Part shown: positions 46,988 through 56,315 of the stretch, in pieces
Layout of the letters: each line of letters opens with the position of its first letter
Position numbering within the stretch: the stretch's first letter is position 1
Assembly (NCBI RefSeq): GCF_052065355.1
Contig: NZ_JBQHUF010000003.1
Span: 207,799 to 271,798, forward strand
DNA from: Flavonifractor sp052065355
GTDB lineage: Bacteria > Bacillota > Clostridia > Oscillospirales > Oscillospiraceae
DNA length: 64,000 bases
Reading direction: 5' to 3'
Made by a program: the position numbers and the translations under genes
Notes under the pieces: generated by a model
Seen by the model: only the letters and a program-made list of their open reading frames with translations
Database searches by the model: none
Told to the model about the DNA's origin: nothing

Positions 46988-49900
46988 ATGAAGAAAATGA
47001 TCCGGCGGGGCGCGGCCCTCGGTCTGGCATTGGTAATGACAGTAACAGCGGCCAGCGCCTCAGTTGCTCTGGGTTGGGACGTACATAAAAGCAGCGTACC
47101 GATCTCCCAGGGGACGACGATTGGAAAAAATGTGTTTTGGAGTGATACGTATTCGGACCTGCGGACCGAGTATTACGTCAGCTATACGCCCAATGAAAAT
47201 GTAAAACCCACAGTGGCTTACGGAAATAAGGTGCTTTCCAAGGCAACTCTGTCTTCCATGGCTCAGACCCTGGAGAGCCAGGGCAAGCGGGTGGTATCCG
47301 GCCTCAACGGCGACTGGTACGTGGTGGCCACCGGCGCCACCACCGGCCTGGTGGTCACCGACGGCGTGGTACGGGCCACTCCGTACTACAGCACCTCCTG
47401 GGCCATTGGCTTCCAGGAGGATGGAAGCGCCTTTATCGCACAGACCGGATTGACCACTACGGTGACCTTTGGCGGAAAGAGCTATCCCCTCACCGGCGCT
47501 ATCAACAAGGTCCGGCAGGTGAATAAGAACGGCGTAGGCGGGCTGACCCTGCTCACCTCCGATTTTGCATCCACCACCCAGAACACCCAGGCGGGTGTGG
47601 ACGTGGTGCTCACCCCGGTGGACGATGGTACCGGCACCTCCGCCCTGGCGCCCACCATCGGCAAAACGGTGCGGTACACGGTGGACCAGGTACTGGAATC
47701 CACCGCCCCCATCGCCATCCCTGAAGGGAAGGCAGTGCTTACCATGAACGCCTCCGACGACGCCAATATTTTGGCGGCTCTGCGGGCTCTTCAGCCGGGA
47801 GAGGAGGTTACCCTCTCTGTGACCTCTGCCGATGAGCGGTGGAACACTGCCACCGAGGCCCTGGGCGGCGTATACAAGATCGTCACCAACGGACAGGTGG
47901 CCTCCGGGCTGGACGCCTCCCGCACCGCATGTTCCGCCATCGGCATCAAGGCCGACGGCACCCTGGTGTTCTATGCCATGGACGGCAGCCAGCCCGGCTA
48001 CAGTGTGGGCGCTAACCTCACACAGGTAGCCCAGCGGCTGGTGGAACTGGGCTGCGTGGATGCTATCAGCATGGACGGCGGCGGCTCCACCACCATCGGC
48101 GTCACCTACCCTGACAAAGACGGTATGCAGGTGGTGAACAAACCTTCCGACGGTGCCCAGCGGTCCAACAGCACCGCGATTTTCCTCACTACCACCCTCC
48201 AGCCCACCGGTCAGCTGGCCGGTTATTATGTGACGCCCAGTGACCAGATGCTCCTCTCTGGTGCTCAGGTCCAGCTGTCCGCCACCGGTCTGGATACCTC
48301 CTATTACACCACGACTGGCAATCAGGTGAGCTGGTCGGTGACCAGCGGCGGCGGAACGGTCAGTGAGACTGGGATGTACACCGCCGGGACGGAGAGTGGT
48401 TTCTCACAAGTCACTGCCAGCGACGGCACCTATTCCGGTACGGCGTACCTGACCACGGTCAAGACTCCGGATTCCATCTCCCTGACCAACGAGAGCACAG
48501 GGGCGGCTGTCACATCCCTTAACCTGAATCCCGGTCAGCAGGTGGATCTGAAGGCATCCGCCGTTTATCGCAAACTGGCACTTACCGCTCAGGACAGCTG
48601 CTTTACCTGGTCGGTACAGGGTGAGGCTGGTACCGTAGACCAAAACGGTGTATTTACAGCCGGTGCCAAGAGTGCCAGCGGTACTCTTACGGTTTCTGCA
48701 GGCGGAAAGTCTGTCAGCATCCCGGTAAGCGTGGCTGGCCATGTCAAGACTTTGGAGAACTGTGAAGGCAATCTCAGCGCCTTTACCAATACAAGCACCG
48801 CTTCGGCTCAGGCGGAGACCGGACTGGAATATGTCCACAACGGAAGGCAGAGCCTAAAGCTGACCTATCAGGCGGGTACTACCGGTGTGGCAGGCCTGAG
48901 CACCAACCTGCCCATCCCCTCCGGTGAGAGCTGGATCGGTATGTGGGTGTACGGTGATGGGTCAGGCAATACCCTGATGGCCACCGTCAACGGTCAGAGC
49001 ACCAGCCAGATCCTGCTCACCGCCCTGGACTTTACGGGTTGGCAGTATGTGATGGCTCAGCTGCCGGATGGCGCCACCTCTATCTCTGAGCTGTCGGTGA
49101 TCTACGGCGGCACAGAAGGAAAGCAGAACGGCACAATTTGGCTGGATCAGATGGTCACTGCCAATGAAAAGATTGTGGATACTGCCGCACCTTCTGTTAC
49201 GGTCAAGGTCAGCGGTACCCAGCTCACTGCTACGGTCAGTGACGATGTGGACAAAACCATTCCTCAGAGCAATGTGTCGGTGACCTACGACGGTGCAGAT
49301 ATCTCCTTTACCTGGAATGAGAGCGCAGGAACCCTGAGCGCTGCACTGCCCGCTGCGGACAGCGGCTACCACAGGGTCACCGTTACAGTCAGCGACGCCA
49401 GCGGAAATTTGGCCCGCGCCTCGGCGGATATCAAGCCCTCCGCCCAGCGGACCTCACCCTTTGGAGATATGACGGGACACTGGGCTGAGCCCTATGCCAC
49501 CTTCCTCTACGACCAGGGGATCTCCCAGGGAACCGGAGGCGATGTGCCTCAGTATCAGCCCGATCGGAATATCACCCGGGCCGAGTTCTTTGCTATGGTG
49601 GCCCACTGGATGGATCTGGACCTGACCCAGTACAGCGGGGTGGAACTGCCCTTTGCGGACAAGGATAAGATCCCCGATTGGGCCCTCAATGAAATCAAGG
49701 CCATGTACAGCCTGGGCCTGCTTCAGGGCGCAGAGAGTGCCAGCGGCCTGATGTGCAATCCTACCGCCACCATCACCCGCGCTGAGGCCATCACCCTTCT
49801 GGGGCGGACCCAGGCCAAGGGCTATGCCGCCGCAGAACTGACTGCCTTTACCGACGCCGGTCAGGTGCCCGACTGGGCGGCGGAATATACCGAGATCCTG

Positions 49901-49999
49901 GTGGGACAGGGTGTGGTCAGCGGCTCCAACGACCAGATCAGACCCACTGGCCTGCTGACCCGGGGCGAGGTGGCCAAGCTGCTCTACGCCATGCTGTAA
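46988..49999 (+). CDS. SLH-anchored phosphodiester-glycosidase-like surface protein
   Basis: 1003 aa from the ATG at 46988 (AGGAGG upstream). Signal peptide GAALGLALVMTVTAASASVA. Residues 30-420 match the NAGPA-type phosphodiester glycosidase fold, with GLNGDWYVVATGATTG, CSAIGIKADGTLVFY and the hallmark AISMDGGGSTTIGVT. Big_2-like and beta-sandwich domains follow. Three C-terminal SLH domains (FGDMTGHWAEPYATFLYDQG, FADKDKIPDWALNEIKAMYS, FTDAGQVPDWAAEYTEILVG) bind the cell-wall polymer. It likely trims a phosphodiester-linked glycan at the cell surface. Confidence 0.87.
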   Translation: MKKMIRRGAALGLALVMTVTAASASVALGWDVHKSSVPISQGTTIGKNVFWSDTYSDLRTEYYVSYTPNENVKPTVAYGNKVLSKATLSSMAQTLESQGKRVVSGLNGDWYVVATGATTGLVVTDGVVRATPYYSTSWAIGFQEDGSAFIAQTGLTTTVTFGGKSYPLTGAINKVRQVNKNGVGGLTLLTSDFASTTQNTQAGVDVVLTPVDDGTGTSALAPTIGKTVRYTVDQVLESTAPIAIPEGKAVLTMNASDDANILAALRALQPGEEVTLSVTSADERWNTATEALGGVYKIVTNGQVASGLDASRTACSAIGIKADGTLVFYAMDGSQPGYSVGANLTQVAQRLVELGCVDAISMDGGGSTTIGVTYPDKDGMQVVNKPSDGAQRSNSTAIFLTTTLQPTGQLAGYYVTPSDQMLLSGAQVQLSATGLDTSYYTTTGNQVSWSVTSGGGTVSETGMYTAGTESGFSQVTASDGTYSGTAYLTTVKTPDSISLTNESTGAAVTSLNLNPGQQVDLKASAVYRKLALTAQDSCFTWSVQGEAGTVDQNGVFTAGAKSASGTLTVSAGGKSVSIPVSVAGHVKTLENCEGNLSAFTNTSTASAQAETGLEYVHNGRQSLKLTYQAGTTGVAGLSTNLPIPSGESWIGMWVYGDGSGNTLMATVNGQSTSQILLTALDFTGWQYVMAQLPDGATSISELSVIYGGTEGKQNGTIWLDQMVTANEKIVDTAAPSVTVKVSGTQLTATVSDDVDKTIPQSNVSVTYDGADISFTWNESAGTLSAALPAADSGYHRVTVTVSDASGNLARASADIKPSAQRTSPFGDMTGHWAEPYATFLYDQGISQGTGGDVPQYQPDRNITRAEFFAMVAHWMDLDLTQYSGVELPFADKDKIPDWALNEIKAMYSLGLLQGAESASGLMCNPTATITRAEAITLLGRTQAKGYAAAELTAFTDAGQVPDWAAEYTEILVGQGVVSGSNDQIRPTGLLTRGEVAKLLYAML

Positions 50000-50029
50000 A
50001 TACAGATCAAACAGAAAGAGGAGATTTTT

Positions 50030-50380
50030 ATGCTGGCTCTCTGCTATCCCAAATGCACCACATGTAAAAAGGCCCTGGCCTGGCTGGAAGAGAAAGGCAT
50101 CCAGACCGAGGGGCGGGACATCAAGCTGCAGCGGCCTACGGCAGAAGAGCTGCGGCAGTGGCATCAGATCAGCGGTCTGCCCCTGAAGCGGTTTTTCAAC
50201 ACCAGCGGCTTGCAGTACAAGGCCCTGGAGCTGAAGGATAAGCTGCCCGGTATGAGCGAGGATGAGCAGATCCAGCTGCTGGCCTCCGACGGAATGCTGG
50301 TCAAGCGGCCGATCCTGGTGGGCGACGGGTTCGTCCTTGTGGGATTCCGGGAAGCCGAATGGACGGAAAGACTGGGGTGA
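50030..50380 (+). CDS. ArsC/Spx-family thioredoxin-fold protein
   Basis: 116 aa. CYPKCTTCKKALAWLEEKGI holds the CxxC pair, and VKRPILVGDGFVLVGFREAE is the family C-terminus. The group includes Spx regulators and arsenate reductase-like YffB/MgsR proteins. The RPIL motif with Cys pair fits both, and no ars genes are nearby, so the arsenate role is doubtful. AAGAGGAG precedes the ATG. It is followed by lplA after 6 bases, so the two are co-transcribed. Confidence 0.82.
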   Translation: MLALCYPKCTTCKKALAWLEEKGIQTEGRDIKLQRPTAEELRQWHQISGLPLKRFFNTSGLQYKALELKDKLPGMSEDEQIQLLASDGMLVKRPILVGDGFVLVGFREAEWTERLG

Positions 50381-50386
50381 GACGGC

Positions 50387-51373
50387 ATGCTGTACCTGGA
50401 AAGCACAAGTACGGATCCCTATTACAACCTGGCTCTGGAACAGGTGGTCTTTGACGGACCGGGCCAGCTGGAGACCTGCTGCATGCTGTGGCAGAATGAC
50501 AACACCATTGTGGTGGGCAAGCATCAAAACACCCTGCAGGAGGTCAATATGGCCTATGTGCGGGAGCACGACGTCCGGGTGGCCCGCCGCCTCTCCGGCG
50601 GCGGTGCAGTGTACCACGACATGGGCAATGTGAATTTTACCTTTATTGCGCCCCATGAGGGCGGGGAGATGGACTTTTCTTCCTTCTGCAGGCCGGTAGC
50701 TGCTGCCCTGGCTGAGCTGGGTGTGACCACTGAGATCAGCGGACGCAACGATATGACCATCGACGGGAGAAAGTTTTCAGGCAACTCCCAGTATGTCAAG
50801 CACGGGCGGGTGATGCACCACGGCACCATCCTGTACGACTCTGATTTGAGCGTAGTGGGGCAGGCGCTGAAGGTGCCGGAGGACAAGATCACCTCCAAAG
50901 GACTGCAGTCGGTGCGCAGCCGGGTTACCAATGTGCGGCCCTACGTGAAAGAGGACTTCCCTACGGAGGCATTTCTGGAGCGGCTGCGGAACGCACTGTG
51001 GAAGATGTACCCTATGAAGCAGCTGGAGCTGACTGCAGAACAGAAGGCTCAGGTGGAGCACCTGCGGGCGACGCTGTACAGCACCTGGGACTGGAACTTT
51101 GGCGCCTCACCGGCCTGCCAGATTGTCAAAAAGCGTCGGATCGAGGGATGCGGACAGCTGGAGGTGCACATGGACGTGGAGCAGGGAACACTGAAGACCC
51201 TGCACTTTTACGGCGACTACTTCAGCATGGAGGAGCCGGAAAAACTGGCGGAGCTGCTGCTTGGCTGCGCCCTGGAAGAGAACGCCCTGACGGAGCGGCT
51301 GAACGGCGTGGAGCCTGGTCGGTATTTCAAGGGTATGGACCGGGACAGCCTGTGCCGCCTCCTGCTGCAGTAA
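50387..51373 (+). CDS. lplA: Lipoate-protein ligase
   Basis: 328 aa. The N-terminal BPL/LplA domain has DPYYNLALEQVVF, VVGKHQNTLQEVNMAYV, RRLSGGGAVYHDMGNVNFTF and the lysine-containing DGRKFSGNSQYVKHGRVMHH. The C-terminal accessory domain follows (WNFGASPACQIVKKRRIEG). It activates lipoate with ATP and attaches it to E2 or GcvH proteins; targets lie outside the window. Confidence 0.92.
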   Translation: MLYLESTSTDPYYNLALEQVVFDGPGQLETCCMLWQNDNTIVVGKHQNTLQEVNMAYVREHDVRVARRLSGGGAVYHDMGNVNFTFIAPHEGGEMDFSSFCRPVAAALAELGVTTEISGRNDMTIDGRKFSGNSQYVKHGRVMHHGTILYDSDLSVVGQALKVPEDKITSKGLQSVRSRVTNVRPYVKEDFPTEAFLERLRNALWKMYPMKQLELTAEQKAQVEHLRATLYSTWDWNFGASPACQIVKKRRIEGCGQLEVHMDVEQGTLKTLHFYGDYFSMEEPEKLAELLLGCALEENALTERLNGVEPGRYFKGMDRDSLCRLLLQ

Positions 51374-51383
51374 TGGCAGAACG

Positions 51384-51417
51384 GCGGGCGCGGAGGCCCA
51401 TGAGTCTCCGCGCCCGC
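51384..51417 (+). terminator. Terminator-like hairpin after lplA
   Basis: A 12-bp GC-rich stem (51384-51395 with 51406-51417) with a 10-base loop, but only TTGCTG follows, so the U-run is poor. Confidence 0.5.
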
Positions 51418-51510
51418 TTGCTGTGTATAAAACAAACAAAAATCGGAAAAGATGTTGGTGGAGAACAGAAAGAAAAGGCGAAAGAAATTTTCTTTTATTT
51501 TAGGCAGAAC

Positions 51511-51521
51511 TATGCTATAAT
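51511..51521 (+). promoter_or_regulatory. Extended -10 promoter of murA
   Basis: TATGC-TATAAT carries the TG of an extended -10; the -35 side is only a T-rich tract. The transcript would have a leader of about 120 bases. Confidence 0.5.
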
Positions 51522-51537
51522 GTACGTGTGAAGGAGC

Positions 51538-51634
51538 GCACTGAATCATTCAGTGCTGTCTGTTTTGTGTTTACCGGACCGCCATTTGCGGTCCTTGGAT
51601 ACCCTGGAAGGTACAAAGCCCTTCCGGCGGAAGG
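51538..51634 (+). other. Structured leader of murA
   Basis: Three hairpins: GCACTGAAT-C-ATTCAGTGC (51538-51556), GGACCGC/GCGGTCC (51576-51594), and CTTCC-GGC-GGAAG (51621-51634). CCTTCC at 51620-51625 can pair instead with GGAAGG at 51607-51612. The two pairings exclude each other, and the second GGAAGG lies just before the ribosome site. Possible regulatory leader. Confidence 0.35.
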
Positions 51635-51651
51635 AATAGAGGGTTGCTGCT

Positions 51652-52944
51652 TTGACAAAATATGTGATTCACGGCGGAAAACCGCTGTTTGGTGAGATCG
51701 ATATCAGCGGCGCGAAAAACGCCGCTGTCGCTATCATTCCCGCCGCCCTGCTGGTGGACGGGAGCTGCCGCATTGAAAATATTCCCCAGATCAGCGATGT
51801 GACGCTGATTCTGAACATCCTCCAGGAACTGGGCGCCGATGTGCGCACGGTCAACCGTACCACGGTGGATGTGGACTGTTCCCATATCCGCAATGCCCGG
51901 GTACCGGAGGAACTGGCTCGAAAGATTCGGGCTTCCTATTACCTGATCGGCGCTCTGCTGGGCCGCTTTGGCTCTGCTGAAGTACCCCCGCCGGGTGGCT
52001 GCGACTTCGGCGGACGGCCCATCGATCAGCATATCAAGGGCTTTGTGGCCATGGGAGCTGAGGTGGACGTCCGGGGCGGATTTATCCACGCCAAGGCCGA
52101 AAAGGGCCGGATGCAGGGCACCCATGTATACCTGGATATCGTGTCTGTAGGCGCTACCATGAATATCATGCTGGCCGCTGTGCTGGCTGAGGGTATGACC
52201 GTCATTGAGAATGCGGCCAAGGAGCCCCACATCGTGGACCTGGCGAACTTCCTCAACTCCATGGGCGCAGACATTATGGGCGCCGGTACCGACGTCATCA
52301 AGATCCGGGGTGTGGACCGCCTCTCCGGCGGTACCTATTCCATCATTCCCGATCAGATCGAGGCGGGTACCTATATGGCTGCCGTGGCCGCCGCCGGCGG
52401 CGAAGTCCTCATCAAAAATGTCATTCCCAAGCACCTGGAGTGCATTACCGCCAAGCTGCTGGAAATGGGCGTGACGGTGGAGGAGCGGGATGACGCTGTT
52501 CTGGTTCGTCGTACCGGGAACCTGACCCGTACCAATGTCAAAACCCTGCCCTATCCCGGATTCCCCACCGATATGCAGCCCCAGATCGCCGCTGTGCTTT
52601 GCCTGGCAGAGGGCACCAGTGTGCTTACGGAGGGTGTGTGGGACAACCGCTACCGCTATGTGGACGAGTTCCGGCGGATGGGTGCCCAGATCCAGGTGGA
52701 CGGAAAGATCGCCGTCATCGAGGGCGTGGATCATCTGACCGGCGCCCGTATCCAGGCCTGCGATCTGCGGGCCGGGGCAGCCATGGTTATCGCCGGACTG
52801 GCTGCTCAGGGGACTACGGAGATCGGCTGCATCCACCACATCGAGCGGGGCTATGAAGATATCGTCCGCAAGCTCTCCGGCGTGGGGGCGGATATCCGGG
52901 TGGTAGTTACCCCCGATGAGGAGAAGCAGAGCCAGGTAGGCTGA
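51652..52944 (+). CDS. murA: UDP-N-acetylglucosamine 1-carboxyvinyltransferase
   Basis: 430 aa from TTG at 51652 (AGAGGG 8 bases upstream). KPLFGEIDISGAKNAAVAII is the N-terminal signature with the catalytic Lys; the active-site loop is PPGGCDFGGRPIDQHIKG with the PEP-binding, fosfomycin-sensitive Cys. GFPTDMQPQIAAVLCLAEGT is also present. It performs the first committed step of peptidoglycan synthesis, from UDP-GlcNAc and PEP. The second paralogue found in many Firmicutes is not in this window. Confidence 0.95.
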   Translation: MTKYVIHGGKPLFGEIDISGAKNAAVAIIPAALLVDGSCRIENIPQISDVTLILNILQELGADVRTVNRTTVDVDCSHIRNARVPEELARKIRASYYLIGALLGRFGSAEVPPPGGCDFGGRPIDQHIKGFVAMGAEVDVRGGFIHAKAEKGRMQGTHVYLDIVSVGATMNIMLAAVLAEGMTVIENAAKEPHIVDLANFLNSMGADIMGAGTDVIKIRGVDRLSGGTYSIIPDQIEAGTYMAAVAAAGGEVLIKNVIPKHLECITAKLLEMGVTVEERDDAVLVRRTGNLTRTNVKTLPYPGFPTDMQPQIAAVLCLAEGTSVLTEGVWDNRYRYVDEFRRMGAQIQVDGKIAVIEGVDHLTGARIQACDLRAGAAMVIAGLAAQGTTEIGCIHHIERGYEDIVRKLSGVGADIRVVVTPDEEKQSQVG

Positions 52945-52964
52945 GCGAGAAACAGACCGTCATC

Positions 52965-52994
52965 CAGGCGGGGGAGGACCCCCGCCTGTTTTTT
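52965..52994 (+). terminator. Terminator after murA
   Basis: CAGGCGGGGG/CCCCCGCCTG with a 4-base loop, followed by TTTTTT. Confidence 0.87.
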
Positions 52995-53012
52995 ATGAGA
53001 AGGAGCGATTTT

Positions 53013-53801
53013 GTGCTGGAAGTTTGTACCCTGGCCAGCGGCTCCAGCGGCAATTGCCTGCTGGTGAGCGACGGGGCCACCCACATTCTGGTGGACGCGG
53101 GCATTTCCTGCCGGCGGATCACCACTGCCCTGAAGAGCCTGGGGATAGATCCCAAGGGGCTGGCTGGTGTACTGGTTACCCATGAGCACACCGATCACAT
53201 CGCCGGGCTGGCCACTATGACCAAGCAGTTGGCAGTGCCGGTATACGCCAGCCGGGGCACCGGACGGCAGCTGTGCTACCGCATCCCCTTCCTGGAGGAC
53301 CTGCTCCACACCTTTACGCCGGGAGAGAGCTTTTCCCTGGGGAGTATCGGCGTGGAGACCTTTCCCACCCCCCACGACGCCGCGGAGAGCAACGGCTACG
53401 CCCTGAGCGCCGGAGGGAAGAAGGCGGCGGTGGTTACCGACCTGGGCCATGTGACTGAGGCGGTCGCCGGCGGTATCCGGGGCGCGGAGCTGCTGGTAGC
53501 GGAGGCCAATCACGATGTGGAGTGGCTCCAGTCCGGGCCCTACCCTTACTTCCTAAAAAGCCGTATTCTAGGGGACCACGGCCACCTGTCCAACGAGGCG
53601 GGAGCCGAGCTGGTGTGGCAGGCGGTGGAGGGAGGCGCCCGTACTGTGGTGCTGGCCCATCTTTCCCAGGAAAACAACACCCCTCAGCGAGCATATGACG
53701 TGGTACGCTCCACTTTGGAGCGGCGGGGCGCTCAAATTGGCCGGGACGTGACCTTGACGGTGGCACCCCGGGCAGAGATCGGGGAGCGGTATTGCATATG
53801 A
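53013..53801 (+). CDS. MBL-fold metallohydrolase, WalJ/YycJ type
   Basis: 262 aa from GTG at 53013 (AAGGAG 7 bases upstream). CTLASGSSGNCLLVSDG is the WalJ N-terminus, VTHEHTDHIAGL the zinc motif HxHxDH, and PHDAAESNGYAL, TDLGHVTEA and LSQENNTPQRAYDVV follow. YycJ-type enzymes are putative 5'-exonucleases coordinated with cell-wall signalling in walRK operons. Here it lies after murA and overlaps rlmH by four bases; yycJ-rlmH adjacency is also common in Firmicutes. Confidence 0.88.
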   Translation: MLEVCTLASGSSGNCLLVSDGATHILVDAGISCRRITTALKSLGIDPKGLAGVLVTHEHTDHIAGLATMTKQLAVPVYASRGTGRQLCYRIPFLEDLLHTFTPGESFSLGSIGVETFPTPHDAAESNGYALSAGGKKAAVVTDLGHVTEAVAGGIRGAELLVAEANHDVEWLQSGPYPYFLKSRILGDHGHLSNEAGAELVWQAVEGGARTVVLAHLSQENNTPQRAYDVVRSTLERRGAQIGRDVTLTVAPRAEIGERYCI

Positions 53802-54286
53802 AGGGAATCGGTGTACATATCATCTGTGTGGGCAAGCTGAAGGAAAAATTCTATGCTGATGCAGTGGCAGAATATGTAAAACGGCTGGGCGCCTACTGTA
53901 AGCTTCAGCTCACCGAGCTGCCGGAGGAGCGGCTGCCCGCTGACCCTTCCCGAGCCCAGATCGATGCCGCGCTGGAAAAAGAAGCCCAGGCTGTCCGGGG
54001 GAAGATCCCCAAAGGAGCGGCGGTCATCGCCCTGTGCGTGGAGGGGACCCTCCTCTCCAGCGAGAAGCTGGCGGCAAAGCTGGAGCAGTGGTCGGCAGGC
54101 GGGGCCAGCAATCTGGTCTTTCTCATCGGCTCCTCTTACGGTATGCATCCCTCCCTCAAAGATATAGCTCAGCTGAAGCTGTCCATGTCCCCCATGACAT
54201 TCCCCCATCACCTGGCAAGGGTCATGCTGCTGGAGCAGGTCTACCGCTGTTTCAAGATCCAGGAGGGCTCCGGGTACCACAAGTAA
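53798..54286 (+). CDS. rlmH: 23S rRNA pseudouridine1915 N3-methyltransferase
   Basis: 162 aa. The SPOUT-fold landmarks are HIICVGKLKEKFYADAVAEY, LVFLIGSSYGMHPSL (SAM-binding knot), LSMSPMTFPHHLARVML, and the C-terminal YRCFKIQEGSGYHK. It methylates N3 of pseudouridine 1915 in helix 69 of the 50S subunit. The start ATG overlaps the preceding stop. Confidence 0.96.
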   Translation: MKGIGVHIICVGKLKEKFYADAVAEYVKRLGAYCKLQLTELPEERLPADPSRAQIDAALEKEAQAVRGKIPKGAAVIALCVEGTLLSSEKLAAKLEQWSAGGASNLVFLIGSSYGMHPSLKDIAQLKLSMSPMTFPHHLARVMLLEQVYRCFKIQEGSGYHK

Positions 54287-54356
54287 AGAACAGGAAAAAA
54301 TTTGCATATTATCCTGCGAAATGCCGGAGGACAGGGTAGATATGCGGAGCGTTTTA

Positions 54357-54365
54357 TGGTATAAT
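54357..54365 (+). promoter_or_regulatory. Extended -10 promoter of the phosphohexomutase gene
   Basis: TGG-TATAAT with an unconvincing -35 box. The start codon lies 55 bases downstream. Confidence 0.5.
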
Positions 54366-54419
54366 GACCAAAGCAGCAATGCGCTGACCTGTGAAATTGA
54401 GGTATTGGAGGTAATTCCC

Positions 54420-56147
54420 ATGTCCTATCGTGACGTATATGAAAAATGGCTCAACAGCCCCGCCCTCAGCGAAGCGGAAAAGGACGAGCTCCGCGCCATC
54501 GCTGGCGACGAGAAGGAGATCGAGAGCCGCTTCTTTGCCCCCCTGGAGTTCGGTACTGCCGGCCTGCGGGGCACCATGTGCGTGGGTCTGCATCAGATGA
54601 ACATTCACGTGATCCGGCATGCCACCCAGGCTTTCGCCGAGGTCATCAAGGCCGAGGGTCCCGAGGCCATGGAGCGGGGTGTGGCGGTGTGCTTCGATTG
54701 CCGCAACAACTCCGATGCTTTCGCTAAAGAGACCGCCTGCGTTATGGCGGGCAACGGGATCAAGGTGCGCCTGTTCGAGTCCCTGCGTCCCACCCCTGAG
54801 GTGTCCTTCGCCGTGCGGGAGTATCACTGCATCGCCGGCGTGAATGTCACCGCCAGCCACAACCCTAAGGAGTACAACGGCTACAAGGTTTACTGGCAGG
54901 ACGGCGCCCAGCTGCCCCCCCACCATGCTTCCGCCATCGCCCAGAAGATGGAGGAGCTGGACCTCTTCGATTCCATCAAGCGGATGGACTATGACGAGGC
55001 GGTGAAGGCCGGTCTCATCACCCTGATGGGAGCGGAGACCGATGAGAAGTTCCTGGAGAACGTCATGGGTCAGGTCAATGACAAGGCCGCTGTGGAAAAG
55101 GTGGCCGACACCTTCAAGATGGTGTACACCCCCTTCCATGGTACCGGCTACAAGCTGATCCCCGAGGCGCTCAAGCGTCTGGGTATGAAGCATGTGATCT
55201 GTGTGCCTGAGCAGATGGTCATCGACGGCAACTTCCCCACCGTGGTCTCTCCCAACCCGGAAAACCCCGAGGGTTTCTACCTGGCAGTGGATCTGGCCAA
55301 AAAGGAAGGCGCCGACTTCATCCTGGGCTCCGACCCCGACGCCGACCGGGTGGGCATCATGGTCCGCAACGATCAGGGCGAGTACATCACTATTTCCGGC
55401 AACCAGACCGGCGTACTGCTGCTGGACTACCTGATCGGCGCCAAGAAGCGCACCGGCAAGATGCCTGAAAAGCCCGTGGCCCTGAAGACCATCGTCACCA
55501 CCGAGATGGCCCGGAAGGTGGCCGAGACCAACGGCCTGGCCTGCTATGACACCTTTACCGGCTTCAAGTTCCTGGCTGAGAAGAAAGACAAGCTGGAGAA
55601 TGCCGGTGAGGGCAAGGTCATCTTTGCCTACGAGGAAAGCTACGGCTACATGCTGGGCGACTATGTCCGGGACAAGGATGCCGTAACCGCCGCTCTGGCC
55701 CTGACCGAGATGGCGGCCTGGTACGCCGGGCAGGGTATGACCCTGTACGACGCCCTGCAGAAGTGCTACGAGAAGTACGGCTTCTACGCTGAGAAGACGC
55801 TGAACCTGGTGATGCCCGGTCTGGACGGCCTGAAGAAGATGGCTGATCTGATGGCCGGTCTGCGGGAGAAGCCCCCGGTGGAGATCGCCGGTGTGGCAGT
55901 GGCCCAGCAGAAGGACTACAAGGACGGCAGCGTGGTCAATGTGGCCGACGGCAGCAAGAGCACTATGGAGCTCTCCGGCTCCAACGTGCTGCGCTATGAG
56001 ATGGCCGACGGCACCAGCCTCATCGTTCGCCCCTCCGGTACCGAGCCCAAGGTCAAGGTGTATATCCTGGCTAATGGCGCATCCAAGGCCGAGGCCGACG
56101 AGAAGGTGACCAAGTACGCCGCCTGGGCGGAGAGCCTGAAGGGGTAA
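54420..56147 (+). CDS. Phosphoglucomutase/phosphomannomutase
   Basis: 575 aa from the ATG at 54420 (GGAGG upstream). Four-domain alpha-D-phosphohexomutase: APLEFGTAGLRGTMCVG, active-site serine GVNVTASHNPKEYNGYK, metal loop GSDPDADRVGIM, sugar loop FAYEESYGYMLGDYV and the phosphate-binding LIVRPSGTEPKVKVYI. It interconverts glucose 1- and 6-phosphate and supplies precursors for cell-surface glycans. The size matches the PgcA/YhxB group. Confidence 0.93.
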   Translation: MSYRDVYEKWLNSPALSEAEKDELRAIAGDEKEIESRFFAPLEFGTAGLRGTMCVGLHQMNIHVIRHATQAFAEVIKAEGPEAMERGVAVCFDCRNNSDAFAKETACVMAGNGIKVRLFESLRPTPEVSFAVREYHCIAGVNVTASHNPKEYNGYKVYWQDGAQLPPHHASAIAQKMEELDLFDSIKRMDYDEAVKAGLITLMGAETDEKFLENVMGQVNDKAAVEKVADTFKMVYTPFHGTGYKLIPEALKRLGMKHVICVPEQMVIDGNFPTVVSPNPENPEGFYLAVDLAKKEGADFILGSDPDADRVGIMVRNDQGEYITISGNQTGVLLLDYLIGAKKRTGKMPEKPVALKTIVTTEMARKVAETNGLACYDTFTGFKFLAEKKDKLENAGEGKVIFAYEESYGYMLGDYVRDKDAVTAALALTEMAAWYAGQGMTLYDALQKCYEKYGFYAEKTLNLVMPGLDGLKKMADLMAGLREKPPVEIAGVAVAQQKDYKDGSVVNVADGSKSTMELSGSNVLRYEMADGTSLIVRPSGTEPKVKVYILANGASKAEADEKVTKYAAWAESLKG

Positions 56148-56175
56148 TATCGCCGCCTTTTACAACGGAACTAAG

Positions 56176-56220
56176 AAAACGGCCCCCGCCGTATCGCAGG
56201 ATACGGCGGGGGTCGTTTTT
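56176..56220 (+). terminator. Terminator after the phosphohexomutase gene
   Basis: An 18-bp stem broken by one mismatch, with a 4-base loop and TTTTT. Confidence 0.9.
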
Positions 56221-56298
56221 GTCGTTTCGGGCGGAAAAGTTTATGGACGGGACTGGAAACTTTTTATAAAGCCACGCGTCTAAATAACGGGCGGAAAA

Positions 56299-56315
56299 TT
56301 TAAGGTTTCCTTAAG
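56299..56315. promoter_or_regulatory. OmpR-type direct repeat TTTAAG-N5-CTTAAG
   Basis: Two hexamers with an 11-base period lie upstream of the export operon, like the CiaR-type NTTAAG-N5-WTTAAG sites of response regulators. A related tract (GGGCGGAAAA) occurs at about 56228 and 56289. No two-component genes are in this window. Confidence 0.4.

Noticed and set aside
50030..50380. Arsenate reductase of an arsenic resistance locus
   Set aside because: No ars regulator or efflux gene is adjacent, and the protein could equally be an Spx/MgsR-type member.
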